NCBI RefSeq assembly: GCF_028595305.1
Contig: NZ_JAQQXS010000005.1
Coordinates: forward strand, 62,001-126,000
DNA length: 64,000 nt
DNA from: Roseateles koreensis
GTDB lineage: Bacteria; Pseudomonadota; Gammaproteobacteria; Burkholderiales; Burkholderiaceae_C
Direction: 5' to 3'
Below the pieces are notes generated by a model. It did not search any database and was not told where the DNA came from. It worked only from the letters and a program-made list of their open reading frames with translations. The position numbers were made by a program, and so were the translations under genes. Of the stretch, positions 46,699 through 55,575 are shown one piece after another. Every line of letters begins with the position of its first letter. Position 1 is the stretch's first letter.

Positions 46699-46706
46699 GC
46701 GGGGGC

Positions 46707-47276
46707 TCAGGTTTGCAGGGCGATGGAGAGAAACAGCCGGGCCTTTTGCCAGTCGCGCTGCACGGTGCGTTCAGTGATGCCTAGGCTCAAGGCGATTTCA
46801 GACTCCAGCAGTCCGCCGAAGTAACGCATTTCCACCACGTGCGCCAGCCGGGGCTCCATCGCCGCCAGTTCTGCCAGGGCTTCATGCACGCGCATGATTT
46901 CGTCGTCACGCTGGGCGGGTAGTTCGGCGATGGCGGTGTTGAAGGTGACTTCGTGCCAGTCGTTGCCGCCGCGCCGTTGGGCCTGGCGGGCCCGCACCAT
47001 GTCGATCACGATGTTGTGCATCACCTTGGCGGCATAAGCCAAAAAGTGGCCGCGATCGGCAAATTCCAGCTGCCCCTGGGCCTGCAGACGCAGGTAGGAC
47101 TCGTGCACCAAGCCGGTGGCGTCCAGCAGGGTTATCTCGCCCGAGCGTTGAATGCGGCTGTGCGCCAACCGCTGCAGGTCGGCATACAGCAGTTGCATGG
47201 CTTGCGCGCCCGCTTGGGCATCGCCAGCGGCGGCGGCCTGAAGCATTTGGGTGATTTCGCTGGCGCTGGTGCTCAC
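46707..47276 (-). CDS. ECF-type RNA polymerase sigma factor
   Basis: 189 residues if started at the GTG at 47276 (the frame is open to 47342). Region 2 (LLYADLQRLAHSRIQR... DATGLVHESYLRL) and region 4 (VEMRYFGGLLESEIALSLG) are present. The sequence resembles the ECF subgroup that travels with large Ser/Thr kinases instead of anti-sigma factors. It is followed after 8 bases by such a kinase, so kinase signalling probably controls it. Confidence 0.87.
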   Translation of the reverse strand: MSTSASEITQMLQAAAAGDAQAGAQAMQLLYADLQRLAHSRIQRSGEITLLDATGLVHESYLRLQAQGQLEFADRGHFLAYAAKVMHNIVIDMVRARQAQRRGGNDWHEVTFNTAIAELPAQRDDEIMRVHEALAELAAMEPRLAHVVEMRYFGGLLESEIALSLGITERTVQRDWQKARLFLSIALQT

Positions 47277-47523
47277 TTTGGGATGGGGCTGGCTGGGGAT
47301 GGGATGCGGGGGGCGGACAAGACCTAAGTTAGATCGAAGCAAGATTCTCGCCGGAGTCGGTGAAACCTATGCTTTTAAAAATATTTTGAGCCTGGCGTGT
47401 CGGGTATGGCGACTCGATTGCGTTTCAAGTGATGAGGGCATGATTGTTCGCAAGGTCTGGGGAGGCCTGTTGGAGAACGCGCGCTGCAGTCATGGCCTCA
47501 ACTTTATTCCTCGTGAGCTCCCT

Positions 47524-48132
47524 ATGCCTTTGCACCCTGCCGAGATGGATTCACCGCTGCCCTTGGGTTCAACATTGGCTCAGCCGTCAAACAGGTCGTC
47601 AGACCAACCTGCAAGCCCGCCGAGCCGGGTGGTGGTGGCGTTGCCGGACAAGGCCGCGCTGGCGCAGTTGCTGCACAGGGAGTTGTTGAGCAGCCGCCGC
47701 TTCGGTGCGGAGCCCGCGCTGCTGCTGATCGCGCCTCACAGCCTTCACCGCGACGGCCCGCAAGAGATCAGTGATTTGCAGCGCGGTGCTGTGCTGGTGG
47801 CGCTGGGTGACCGTTTGCGTGCGCGGGTGCGGGCCCGCGATGTGGTGGCGCGCGTAGGGCAAGATTTGTTTGCCGTGATCCTGCAGAACATGGCGCAGGT
47901 CAAGCCTTTGTTGGTGCAGCAACGCCTGGCGCGGCAATTGGGCGGTACGTATGAGGTGCAGCAGCAGGGCATTGCCTTGAGCCTGCGCATGGCCTCCGCC
48001 TGCGGCGTGGGGCAGCGCTTGTGCGCCAGGGATTTGCTGGGGCTGGCGCTGCAAGCCTTGCAGGGTGAGCGGCAAAAAATCCACCATCTGCCTGTGAGCG
48101 AGGCCTCCGCGCGCCATCTGCTTGGACGCTGA
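47524..48132 (+). CDS. Protein with degenerate GGDEF domain
   Basis: 202 residues from the ATG at 47524 (an ATG at 47440 is an alternative). The fold order of a GGDEF domain is seen, but the active site reads RVGQDLFAVIL instead of RVGGDEFAVIL, and the substrate-binding part before it is shortened. It is therefore probably an inactive diguanylate cyclase-like protein that could bind c-di-GMP or act as a scaffold. It is divergent from the ECF sigma gene. Confidence 0.7.
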   Translation: MPLHPAEMDSPLPLGSTLAQPSNRSSDQPASPPSRVVVALPDKAALAQLLHRELLSSRRFGAEPALLLIAPHSLHRDGPQEISDLQRGAVLVALGDRLRARVRARDVVARVGQDLFAVILQNMAQVKPLLVQQRLARQLGGTYEVQQQGIALSLRMASACGVGQRLCARDLLGLALQALQGERQKIHHLPVSEASARHLLGR

Positions 48133-48272
48133 GTGTGCGCCAGGCGGCGCGGATGGTGTGCCGATTGGCCTACTTGTGTGACAAGCTGTCACACCGTGAA
48201 GTTAAGCTTGTGTGCTGGCGCGGGTGGGTTATACCGGCTGCGACCTGGTTCAAACTTCTTACTTCAAGCTCT

Positions 48273-49973
48273 ATGCTCAAGCTCAAAATCTCGGTGGCGC
48301 TGCTGTCGCTGGCGGCTCTGTCAGCCTGTTCCACATCGGGCCCGGGGGCTACGCCCGCAGCCACCCCGCCTGCGGCGCAAGCCAGCGCGGCACCTGCGCC
48401 CAAGCTGCTGGTGTTCATGGTGATTGACGGCCTGCCCATGCGCCAGGTGCTGGCGTACCGGGATCAGCTGCAGCCCGACGGCTTCAAGCGCTTTTTGGAT
48501 CGGGGCACCTGGTTTGCCGATGCCCATTACGCCCATGGCCACACGGTGACGGCGGCCGGCCATTCGGTGATGCTGACGGGCGCTTACCCGCAGCGCACCA
48601 GCATCATCGGCAATGAATGGGTCGACCCCAAAACCGGCCAGTCGGTGTACTGCACCAGCGATGCCGCCTACACCTATATCGATAACAAGACGGCGCCGCT
48701 GGCCGGCACCAGCCCGCGCAATCTGCATGCTGAAACGGTGGGCGATGTGCTACGCGAGCAAGACCCGGCGGCCAAGGTGATTGCGGTGTCGGGCAAGGAC
48801 CGCGGGGCGATTTTGCCGGGCGGCCACAAGGGCCAAGCGTATATGTTCATGGGTGAGACGGGCCAGTTCGCCTCCAGCACTTATTACATGAGCGAGCACC
48901 CGCAGTGGGTGAAGAACTTCAACGCCGCCAAGCCGGCCGATGCCTATTTCCACAAGACCTGGGCGCCACTGCTGCCTGAGGCGGCCTACGCCCGTTCGGT
49001 GCCGGACGGCCAGGCCTGGCAGGCCGACGCGGGCAATGGCAACCGCCTGCCTGTGGTGCTGGGTGCCAAGTTGGACCAAATCGGCCCGCAGTTCTATCCG
49101 AAAATTTTGCCCACACCTTTTGGCGATGAACTGACTCTGGCCTTCGCCCGTGCGGCGATCGAGGGAGAAGGCCTGGGCGGCGGCACGCGCGCCAAGACAG
49201 ATTTGTTGTCGGTGAGCTTGTCCAGCCACGACTACGTGAACCACGCCTTTGGTCCGGAGTCGCGTTTGTCGCACGACCACTTCCTGTACCTGGATCGTTA
49301 CCTGCAGGGATTCTTTCAGTACCTGGACGCCAAGATCGGTGCCGGTAACTACGTGGCCGTACTGACCGCCGACCACGGCTTTGCCGACACGCCGGAGTGG
49401 GCTCGCACGCAAGGCCGTGACGCCGGCCGTGTGGACCCGGGCAAGATGATCGCGGCGCTCAATGCCAGCCTGGCCGCTCAGTTCGGCGCCGGGACTTGGG
49501 TGACGCACGCTTCGGCGGCGGGGCTGTTGTTCAACGAGCCCTTGATCGCCCAGCGCGGCCTCAAGTCAGCGGTGGTGTACCAGGCTGCCAAGGGCTTGCT
49601 GTTGAAGATGGACGGCATTGCCGATGTCTTCACGCTGGCGCAACTGCAGAGCGATGACAAGCAAACGCCGTATCTGGATGCGATGCGCAAGTCTTGGCAC
49701 CCCGACCGTGCGGCGCCGCTGCAGATTGTGGCAAAACCGGGCTGGCTGTTTTCGAGCCGGCCGCAAGGCAGCTCGCACGGCACGCCTTATGCCTACGACA
49801 CCCATGTGCCGATGCTCACCTGGGGCCCCGCCTGGGTGGGGCAGGGCGAGGTGAAGGGCGCTGTTGAAGTGGCTGATCTGGCGCCCACGCTGGCGCAGCT
49901 CCTCCACGTGCGTGTGCCTGCCCAGGCGCAAGGCCGGGCGTTGCCTTTGCCTGCGCCGACGCTTGCGCATTGA
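48273..49973 (+). CDS. PafA-like alkaline phosphatase family lipoprotein
   Basis: 566 residues from the ATG at 48273, with lipobox LSAC. The alkaline phosphatase superfamily core has VFMVIDGLP (first metal Asp), the nucleophile in HTVTAAGHSVMLTG (Thr, around residue 93) and a second metal site in LTADHGFADTPE. The Thr nucleophile and NEWVD segment fit the phytase-like/PafA phosphomonoesterases. It would release phosphate in the periplasm. Confidence 0.88.
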   Translation: MLKLKISVALLSLAALSACSTSGPGATPAATPPAAQASAAPAPKLLVFMVIDGLPMRQVLAYRDQLQPDGFKRFLDRGTWFADAHYAHGHTVTAAGHSVMLTGAYPQRTSIIGNEWVDPKTGQSVYCTSDAAYTYIDNKTAPLAGTSPRNLHAETVGDVLREQDPAAKVIAVSGKDRGAILPGGHKGQAYMFMGETGQFASSTYYMSEHPQWVKNFNAAKPADAYFHKTWAPLLPEAAYARSVPDGQAWQADAGNGNRLPVVLGAKLDQIGPQFYPKILPTPFGDELTLAFARAAIEGEGLGGGTRAKTDLLSVSLSSHDYVNHAFGPESRLSHDHFLYLDRYLQGFFQYLDAKIGAGNYVAVLTADHGFADTPEWARTQGRDAGRVDPGKMIAALNASLAAQFGAGTWVTHASAAGLLFNEPLIAQRGLKSAVVYQAAKGLLLKMDGIADVFTLAQLQSDDKQTPYLDAMRKSWHPDRAAPLQIVAKPGWLFSSRPQGSSHGTPYAYDTHVPMLTWGPAWVGQGEVKGAVEVADLAPTLAQLLHVRVPAQAQGRALPLPAPTLAH

Positions 49974-49994
49974 TGCGGGGCGACGCCGGCGCGC

Positions 49995-50816
49995 TCAATC
50001 CAGCGTGATCGCCGGATAGCGGGCGGCCAACTCGGCCAGCGCGCCATCGCGGTGCATGGCGTCAAACGCCTGCTGGAGTTTGTTGCGGGTGGCGGCTTCG
50101 GTGCCTAGGCTCAAAGCGACGGAGGATGCGGATTCACGCAACTTCAGCACGGGCTCCAGATCGGCGATGTTGTAGCCATATTGCTTGAGAACGGTGGGGG
50201 CCAGGGATTTGCTGATGACCAGCAGATCGGCCCGGTCTGAAAAAAAACGCCGCAGCGCGATGCCGTAGTCGGCGCTGCGGTCGAGATGGCGTTCTGCCGT
50301 CAAGCCCAGGGCCAGCATTTCATGTTCGGAGGCATCGCCGATGACCACTGCCGTGCGATAGCGGTGAATGTCTTGCATCGAGCTCACCGAGATATCCGCG
50401 CGGTTCCGCCGGCGGTACAGCATGGCTTGGCGGCGTGCCGCTGTACCCACCCAGTAAAACTCTTTTTCACGTTCAGGCAAGCGAACAATGGCGGGGATCA
50501 ACACCCCCGGTACCGTGCGGCCCTTGGCCAGGACACGCGACCAGGAGGTGATTTCAAACCGGCCATTCAGCCCGGCGCGGCGGAGCATCTCATGGGCGAT
50601 CTCGACGGCATAACCTGCCGGCGCCCCTTGCGTGTCGCGATAGGAGTAGGGGTGCAAGTCTTCCAGCATGACGATGATGTCGGCCTCGGCACTTTGGGGC
50701 CATGCAGGCGGAGCGATGGCCATCCCGCCAGTCAGCCCGGCCATCAACCCTGCAGTCAGCAGGTTTCGCCGGTTCAAGGCCGCACGACACGAACTTGGAT
50801 GCTTGATGTTTGACAT
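49995..50816 (-). CDS. Periplasmic substrate-binding protein family 3
   Basis: 273 residues from the ATG at 50816. A likely twin-arginine signal (NRRNLLTAGLMAG) is followed by a two-lobe binding protein of the SBP_bac_3 type (YSYRDTQGAPAGYAVEIAHEML). No permease or ATPase gene lies beside it. Lone proteins like this may act as sensors' partners or redundant binders. The ligand is unknown. Confidence 0.82.
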   Translation of the reverse strand: MSNIKHPSSCRAALNRRNLLTAGLMAGLTGGMAIAPPAWPQSAEADIIVMLEDLHPYSYRDTQGAPAGYAVEIAHEMLRRAGLNGRFEITSWSRVLAKGRTVPGVLIPAIVRLPEREKEFYWVGTAARRQAMLYRRRNRADISVSSMQDIHRYRTAVVIGDASEHEMLALGLTAERHLDRSADYGIALRRFFSDRADLLVISKSLAPTVLKQYGYNIADLEPVLKLRESASSVALSLGTEAATRNKLQQAFDAMHRDGALAELAARYPAITLD

Positions 50817-50886
50817 GACGCAAAAACAATGCGAGAGGGCTGCCGCCAACGGGGTGTTGGGCCGGCCAAGCTGCAAGAATGCACCG

Positions 50887-51525
50887 ATGACCCCACGAAA
50901 TCAATCTTTGGGCGAAGAAATCGCCAACGCGATCAGCCATGGCCTGGGCTTTTTGCTGGCCGTGGCGTCCTTGCCCATTTTGGCCGTGGCGGCCTCGCGC
51001 CAGGGCAGCACGCTCAATGTCGTGGCTGCCTGCGTGTTTTCGCTCACCATGATGCTGTTGTACCTGGTGTCAACGCTGTATCACGCGGTGCCTGAAGGGC
51101 GCGTCAAGCTGTGGCTGAATCGCCTGGACCATGCGGCCATTTACATTTTCATTGCCGGCAGCTACACGCCATTTGCCTTGGGTGTGCTGCATGGCGCTTG
51201 GGGTTGGACGCTGTTCGGCCTGGTTTGGACCAGCGCGGCGGTGGGCGTGACGGCCAAGTTGTTCAACCGCCTGCGCCACCCCTATTGGTCGACCGGGCTG
51301 TATGTGGCAATGGGTTGGCTGGTGGTGGTGGCGATCGGGCCCCTGATGGGGCGCATGGACAGCGCCGGGTTGGCCTGGTTGACGGCGGGTGGTTTGGCCT
51401 ACACCTTGGGGGCGGTGGTTTTTTTGCTGGACCACCGCATTCGTTACGCCCATTTCGTGTGGCATATTTTTGTGCTGGCGGGCAGTTGCTGCCATTTTTT
51501 TGCTGCGCTCTGGTACGCCGCCTGA
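50887..51525 (+). CDS. Hemolysin III family (PAQR-like) membrane protein
   Basis: 212 residues from the ATG at 50887. It has seven membrane segments and the family motifs EEIANAISHGLGFLLAV, SALYHA-like STLYHAVP, LDHAAIYIFIAGSYTP and HFVWHIFVLAGSCCHFFA, with the conserved His and Asp of the zinc site. The family is related to TrhA, linked to membrane energetics and unsaturated fatty acid balance. It does not indicate a real hemolysin. Confidence 0.9.
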   Translation: MTPRNQSLGEEIANAISHGLGFLLAVASLPILAVAASRQGSTLNVVAACVFSLTMMLLYLVSTLYHAVPEGRVKLWLNRLDHAAIYIFIAGSYTPFALGVLHGAWGWTLFGLVWTSAAVGVTAKLFNRLRHPYWSTGLYVAMGWLVVVAIGPLMGRMDSAGLAWLTAGGLAYTLGAVVFLLDHRIRYAHFVWHIFVLAGSCCHFFAALWYAA

Positions 51526-51566
51526 GGGTGTCGGTCGGCTTTGCGAGTTGAAGCGTGGCCGGCTGA

Positions 51567-52487
51567 TCAGTCTGCCACCGCGTAGCGGTTGCGGCCGGCT
51601 TGTTTGGCGCGGTAGAGCGCCGCGTCAGCGCGGCTGAGCAGCACCTCGCTGCTTTCACCCCACTGGGCCTGGGCCAAGCCCACGGAGCAGCTGTAGCCCA
51701 TTTGCGGATGCTCGGGCAACGGGCGAGCTTGGTTCACTCGTTCAATCAGGCGTTGGATGATGGCTTCTGCCTGCGGCTGCCCGGCGGTCGGCAAAATCAA
51801 TAAAAATTCATCGCCACCCAGCCGGGAGCAGCCATCTTCACGCCGGCTTGTGGCTTGCAACTGGCGGGCGAAGTGAATCAGGGCGGCATCCCCAGCGGCG
51901 TGTCCCAACTGATCGTTGATTTGCTTGAAGTCGTCGAGATCGATCAAGGCCACGCACAGCGGCCAATGGTCGACGTCGAGCAGTGCCTGGTCCAGCATCA
52001 GCAGGCCATGGCGGCGGTTGCCCAGGGCGGTGAGTACATCCGTTTGGGCGGCGGCCAGGGCACGGGCGTGGGCCTGCCGCAAGGCCCGGCTGTCTTGCCG
52101 TAGCGCGGTGATGTCGCTGGCCACGCACAGCAGCCAGCCTTGTTTTTGCAGGGTCTCTGTCATCCAGATCCAGCGGCCATCGCTCAGATCGGCTTCAAAA
52201 GCGCGGAAAGCGGTCTTGCCGCGACGTGAAAGTACCGAGGCAATCCAGGCCTCGATGTCTTGGGTTTCGATCATGGCGCCGCGTCGCGTGACGTGGTTGT
52301 GCCGCATGATGGCGGCCCAGTTCAACTGGCCGTCAGGCTCGACGTCATAGGCGGCCTGAAATGCCGGGTTGGCATAACGCAGCACGTCGTGCTCATCGAA
52401 CAGGGCGGTCAGCAAGGGGCTGTCGTCATGGCAAGCCATCAGCTGTGCAGTCAGTGCAGGGTCATGCGGGTCGTGGATGTCGCTCAT
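51567..52487 (-). CDS. Diguanylate cyclase with PAS-like domain
   Basis: 306 residues if started at the ATG at 52487 (GGAG six bases upstream; other ATGs at 52493 and 52499). A PAS-like N-terminal domain (LLTALFDEHDVLRYANPAF) is followed by an intact GGDEF domain with DVLTALGNRR and the active site RLGGDEFLLIL. No RxxD inhibitory site is present at the usual place. It should make c-di-GMP. Confidence 0.9.
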   Translation of the reverse strand: MSDIHDPHDPALTAQLMACHDDSPLLTALFDEHDVLRYANPAFQAAYDVEPDGQLNWAAIMRHNHVTRRGAMIETQDIEAWIASVLSRRGKTAFRAFEADLSDGRWIWMTETLQKQGWLLCVASDITALRQDSRALRQAHARALAAAQTDVLTALGNRRHGLLMLDQALLDVDHWPLCVALIDLDDFKQINDQLGHAAGDAALIHFARQLQATSRREDGCSRLGGDEFLLILPTAGQPQAEAIIQRLIERVNQARPLPEHPQMGYSCSVGLAQAQWGESSEVLLSRADAALYRAKQAGRNRYAVAD

Positions 52488-52588
52488 CGGCATCTCCATG
52501 GAATGGGCCTATTTTGGGGCCAGTTGCCCGCCCCTTCGGCAAGACTGGCTGCACAATCCGCTGAACAGAGATGCACAGGAGCCGGTCG

Positions 52589-53491
52589 ATGAAATGGGAA
52601 GGTCAACGCGAAAGCGACAACGTCGAAGACCAGCGCGGTGATGACGGTGGGGGCGGCGCAGGGGGTGGTGGCGGTTTTGGAATCGGCGGCGGCCGCAGCG
52701 TCGGCCTGGGCGGCATCGTTGTCGCCTTGCTGGTTTCCTGGGTGTTTGGCATCAATCCTTTGACGGTGCTGGGTTTGATGAGCGGTGGCGGCGGCAGTGC
52801 GCCGGTGAGTGCGCCCGCCACGCAGCACGCGCCCGGCGCCAAGCCGCAGGATGAGGGTGCCCGCTTCGTTGCCACGGTGTTGGCCGATACCGAAGATGTG
52901 TGGGGCGCCTACTTCGCGGCCCAGCAGCAGAAGTACCCGCCTCCGCATCTGGTGATGTTCCGCGGGCGCAGCCAAACGGGTTGCGGCACGGGTGAGACCG
53001 CGATGGGGCCGTTCTATTGCCCGGCCGACCGCAAGGTCTACATCGACCTGTCGTTCTATGACACCTTGCGTGACCGTTTGGGTGCGCCGGGTGAGTTCGC
53101 GCAAGCGTATGTGATTGCCCATGAGGTGGGCCATCATCTGCAAAATTTGCAAGGCATCACCGACAAAGTGGACCGTGCCCGCCAACGCATGTCTGAGCGT
53201 GATTACAACGCCCTGAGCGTGCGGTTGGAGTTGCAGGCCGATTGCTACGCCGGTGTTTGGGCCAATCTGTCGCAGCACAGCAAAGGTTGGCTGGAACAAG
53301 GCGATATAGAACAGGCGCTGAATGCTGCCTCGCAAATTGGCGACGACACCTTGCAGCGCAAGGCCCAGGGTACGGTAGTGCCCGAGAGCTTCACCCACGG
53401 CAGCAGCGCGCAGCGGGTGCGTTGGTTCAAAGCCGGTCTGGACGCGGGGCAATTGAAGGCGTGCAATACCTTTGACAGCCCCAATCTTTGA
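52589..53491 (+). CDS. KPN_02809 family neutral zinc metallopeptidase
   Basis: 300 residues from the ATG at 52589 (AGGAG upstream). It begins [17 protein letters not shown], then a Gly-rich stretch and one membrane segment ([13 protein letters not shown]). The zinc motif is [11 protein letters not shown] near residue 178, with the third ligand Glu in [10 protein letters not shown]. It matches the YpfJ family of membrane-anchored predicted peptidases. The substrate is unknown. Confidence 0.9.
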   Translation: MKWEGQRESDNVEDQRGDDGGGGAGGGGGFGIGGGRSVGLGGIVVALLVSWVFGINPLTVLGLMSGGGGSAPVSAPATQHAPGAKPQDEGARFVATVLADTEDVWGAYFAAQQQKYPPPHLVMFRGRSQTGCGTGETAMGPFYCPADRKVYIDLSFYDTLRDRLGAPGEFAQAYVIAHEVGHHLQNLQGITDKVDRARQRMSERDYNALSVRLELQADCYAGVWANLSQHSKGWLEQGDIEQALNAASQIGDDTLQRKAQGTVVPESFTHGSSAQRVRWFKAGLDAGQLKACNTFDSPNL

Positions 53492-53541
53492 GGCTATGTG
53501 GCCGGTTTGCCCGGTCATCCCGAGGTATTTCGGCAGGGAGC

Positions 53542-53555
53542 GGGTAAAACTACCC
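53542..53555. promoter_or_regulatory. GGGT-N6-ACCC inverted repeat upstream of cassette 2
   Basis: GGGTAAAACTACCC lies 162 bases before the cassette 2 start codon. The arms (GGGT/ACCC) and the 6-base spacer match the repeat before cassette 1. It is followed by an A/T-rich stretch (AAAAAATTACCGC), as expected of a promoter region. Confidence 0.4.
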
Positions 53556-53717
53556 AAAAAATTACCGCAATCTGAAAGCAACCACCTGTTCAAGGGTGTG
53601 CGGGCGGTGGTGGAGAGGGGTGTTGTATGAAACACTTCGTCCCAATCACATCGCTTGGTGTCGGTCGTCAATCCTGTCGGCTAGGGTGCACAACATAGCG
53701 GCAGGGAACCTACGGAC

Positions 53718-54338
53718 ATGAACCAGCAGAATCAAACTTCGCTCGACACCAAGCAAGACTCAGCTCATGGCTTGGGTGCCGGTCTGCCGGCTGACAAGCT
53801 TGAAGCCCGCCGCCGCCTTTTAAAGGGCGGCTTGGCGCTGGCACCTGTGGCCATGACTGTGACCAGCCGGCCGGTGTTGGCAGGCAGCAATGCCGAGTGC
53901 CATGGCCCCACCGGTTTTCAGTCGGCCAATGTGAGCCGGCAGGTGGGTACCGTGTCTGACCCGACCTGCGGCGTGCGCAAGCGGCCAGCCGACTGGTCTG
54001 GCGACACGACCCATTGGCCCAGCTCGTGCAAATCGACAGCAAATTTCTCGACTTGTTTCCCGAGCACGAGCAAGTATGCGTCGAATACCTTGCTGGAGGT
54101 TTTGCAGGGCAGTTGTGGGGGCACGTCTGACGATAAAGCGGTCAGCCAGCGGATTGGCGCGGCCTACCTCAACTGTTTGGCGGGCCAGACCGTGCCGTCT
54201 CTCATTCAGATTCGGGCGATCTGGTCGGGCTATTGCTCGGCGGGCGGCTACAGGCCCACGTCAGGTGAGGCGGTTTGGTCTGCGGCCAAGATCTGCAAAT
54301 ACCTTGACTACACCATGGGTGTTGGCGTTTCATTCTGA
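53718..54338 (+). CDS. Cassette 2 exported Cys-rich substrate-like protein
   Basis: 206 residues. The leader has RRRLLKGG (31-38), a hydrophobic stretch and TSRPVLAGS (49-57), close to a twin-arginine signal. The mature part has eight Cys (61, 84, 104, 113, 133, 153, 173, 193) at nearly even spacing, which suggests disulfides. CGVRKRPADW (84-93) is placed like CGCSPGFW in the cassette 1 protein, and IGAAYLNC (146-153) like AALLNA. The C terminus is GVGVSF. It starts a cassette with the same gene order as cassette 1. The function is unknown; it is the probable modification target. Confidence 0.7.
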   Translation: MNQQNQTSLDTKQDSAHGLGAGLPADKLEARRRLLKGGLALAPVAMTVTSRPVLAGSNAECHGPTGFQSANVSRQVGTVSDPTCGVRKRPADWSGDTTHWPSSCKSTANFSTCFPSTSKYASNTLLEVLQGSCGGTSDDKAVSQRIGAAYLNCLAGQTVPSLIQIRAIWSGYCSAGGYRPTSGEAVWSAAKICKYLDYTMGVGVSF

Positions 54339-54358
54339 CGCATTCCGTTCTTGCGGAC

Positions 54359-54664
54359 GTGGTGACAGAGGGTTCTCTCGTGCCGCCGTGCTGGCGTGCG
54401 GCGTTTGCCGATGCGCTCACCTTGCGTTGGCTGGACGAAGACCTCCTCGTGTTCAACGCCCTTTCGGGCGACACGCATTTGCTCACAGCCAGCGGCAGCG
54501 CCTTGCTCCAGGGCTTGCTGGAATCACCGGCGCGTGCTTGGAAGACGCCTGAGTTGGCGCGCCACCTGCTGAGCGAAGAGCCCTCCGACACCTTGCTGGA
54601 TCAAATGCAGCGCAGCTTGAACTACCTTTGGCAGCTCGGTTTGATCGAGCGCGTGGCGTCGTGA
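54359..54664 (+). CDS. Cassette 2 PqqD-like (HPr-rel-A system) protein
   Basis: 101 residues, from GTG at 54359. Short strands with LLVFNALSGDTHLLTASG precede a helical half (LARHLLSEEP... LWQLGLIERV). The THLL motif and C-terminal pattern are shared with the cassette 1 protein. This is the PqqD/RRE-like fold that binds peptide substrates. Its TGA overlaps the GTG of the kinase gene. Confidence 0.72.
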   Translation: MVTEGSLVPPCWRAAFADALTLRWLDEDLLVFNALSGDTHLLTASGSALLQGLLESPARAWKTPELARHLLSEEPSDTLLDQMQRSLNYLWQLGLIERVAS

Positions 54665-55575
54665 GGCTGGTCGAGCTGCAACCCGGCGAGCTGTCCCGGC
54701 GTTTGCGTGGCGAAGGGGTGCTCTTGCACACCGGGCCGGTGCGGGTGCGCATCCGCTCGCAGCTGGAGTCTGTGGCGGGCGCCTTGGCCACCTTGTACGC
54801 CGACCAGCAACTGGGCATGGCAGAAGATTTTTGCGACTTCGACACCCGCATCGATGCGGTTGACGGCTTGCGACATTGGCTGCGACCCCAGGCACAGTTC
54901 AGCTTCGAGGGCATTCAACCCTTCAAACCCATGGCTTTGCCGCATGCCTCGGCCATGCTGGAGTGGGGCCTGAACTGGTGTGTGTCCGGGCACTGCCATC
55001 AGTACATCATCATCCATGCCGCCGTGGTTGAGCGTGGCGGGCGGGCCATCGTGCTGCCGGCGCCACCCGGTTCGGGCAAAAGTACTTTGTGCGCGGGTCT
55101 GGTGAATCGCGGCTGGCGTTTGTTGTCGGATGAGTTGACGCTGATTGATCCCGTTAGCGGTGAGTTGGTGCCGCTGGCACGTCCCGTTAGCTTGAAGAAC
55201 CGCTCCATCGAGGTGATTCAGCGCTTTGCGCCGGCGGCCGTGTTCGGGCCGCTTACGCGTGACACCGTGAAAGGCACCGTCGCGCACATGAAACCGCCTG
55301 CCGACAGCGTTTTGCGCAACCAGGAGCGGGCACGGCTGGCGTGGGTGGTGTTTCCGCGTTATGTGGCGCAAAGCCCCGTGTGTCCCAAGCCCTTGGCCCG
55401 AGGCGAGGCCATGATGGCCTTGGTGGACAACGCCTTCAACTACCACCTGCACGGGCGGCAGGGTTTTGAAACCTTGGTCGGCATGGTCAGCGCCGCCAAC
55501 TGCATGCGCTTCGAGTACAGCGATCTGGAGGCCGCCGCCGCGTACTTCAATCAGCTGGCAGAGGTGCCGGCATGA
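54661..55575 (+). CDS. Cassette 2 HprK-related kinase A
   Basis: 304 residues from the GTG at 54661 that overlaps the preceding TGA. P-loop PPGSGKST is at about 137-144, followed by GWRLLSDELTLI. The His of IIHAAVVERGG is kept. Long stretches match the cassette 1 kinase (for example RPVSLKN and FGPL), so the two are clear paralogues. It overlaps the next gene by 4 bases (ATGA). Confidence 0.83.
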   Translation: MRLVELQPGELSRRLRGEGVLLHTGPVRVRIRSQLESVAGALATLYADQQLGMAEDFCDFDTRIDAVDGLRHWLRPQAQFSFEGIQPFKPMALPHASAMLEWGLNWCVSGHCHQYIIIHAAVVERGGRAIVLPAPPGSGKSTLCAGLVNRGWRLLSDELTLIDPVSGELVPLARPVSLKNRSIEVIQRFAPAAVFGPLTRDTVKGTVAHMKPPADSVLRNQERARLAWVVFPRYVAQSPVCPKPLARGEAMMALVDNAFNYHLHGRQGFETLVGMVSAANCMRFEYSDLEAAAAYFNQLAEVPA

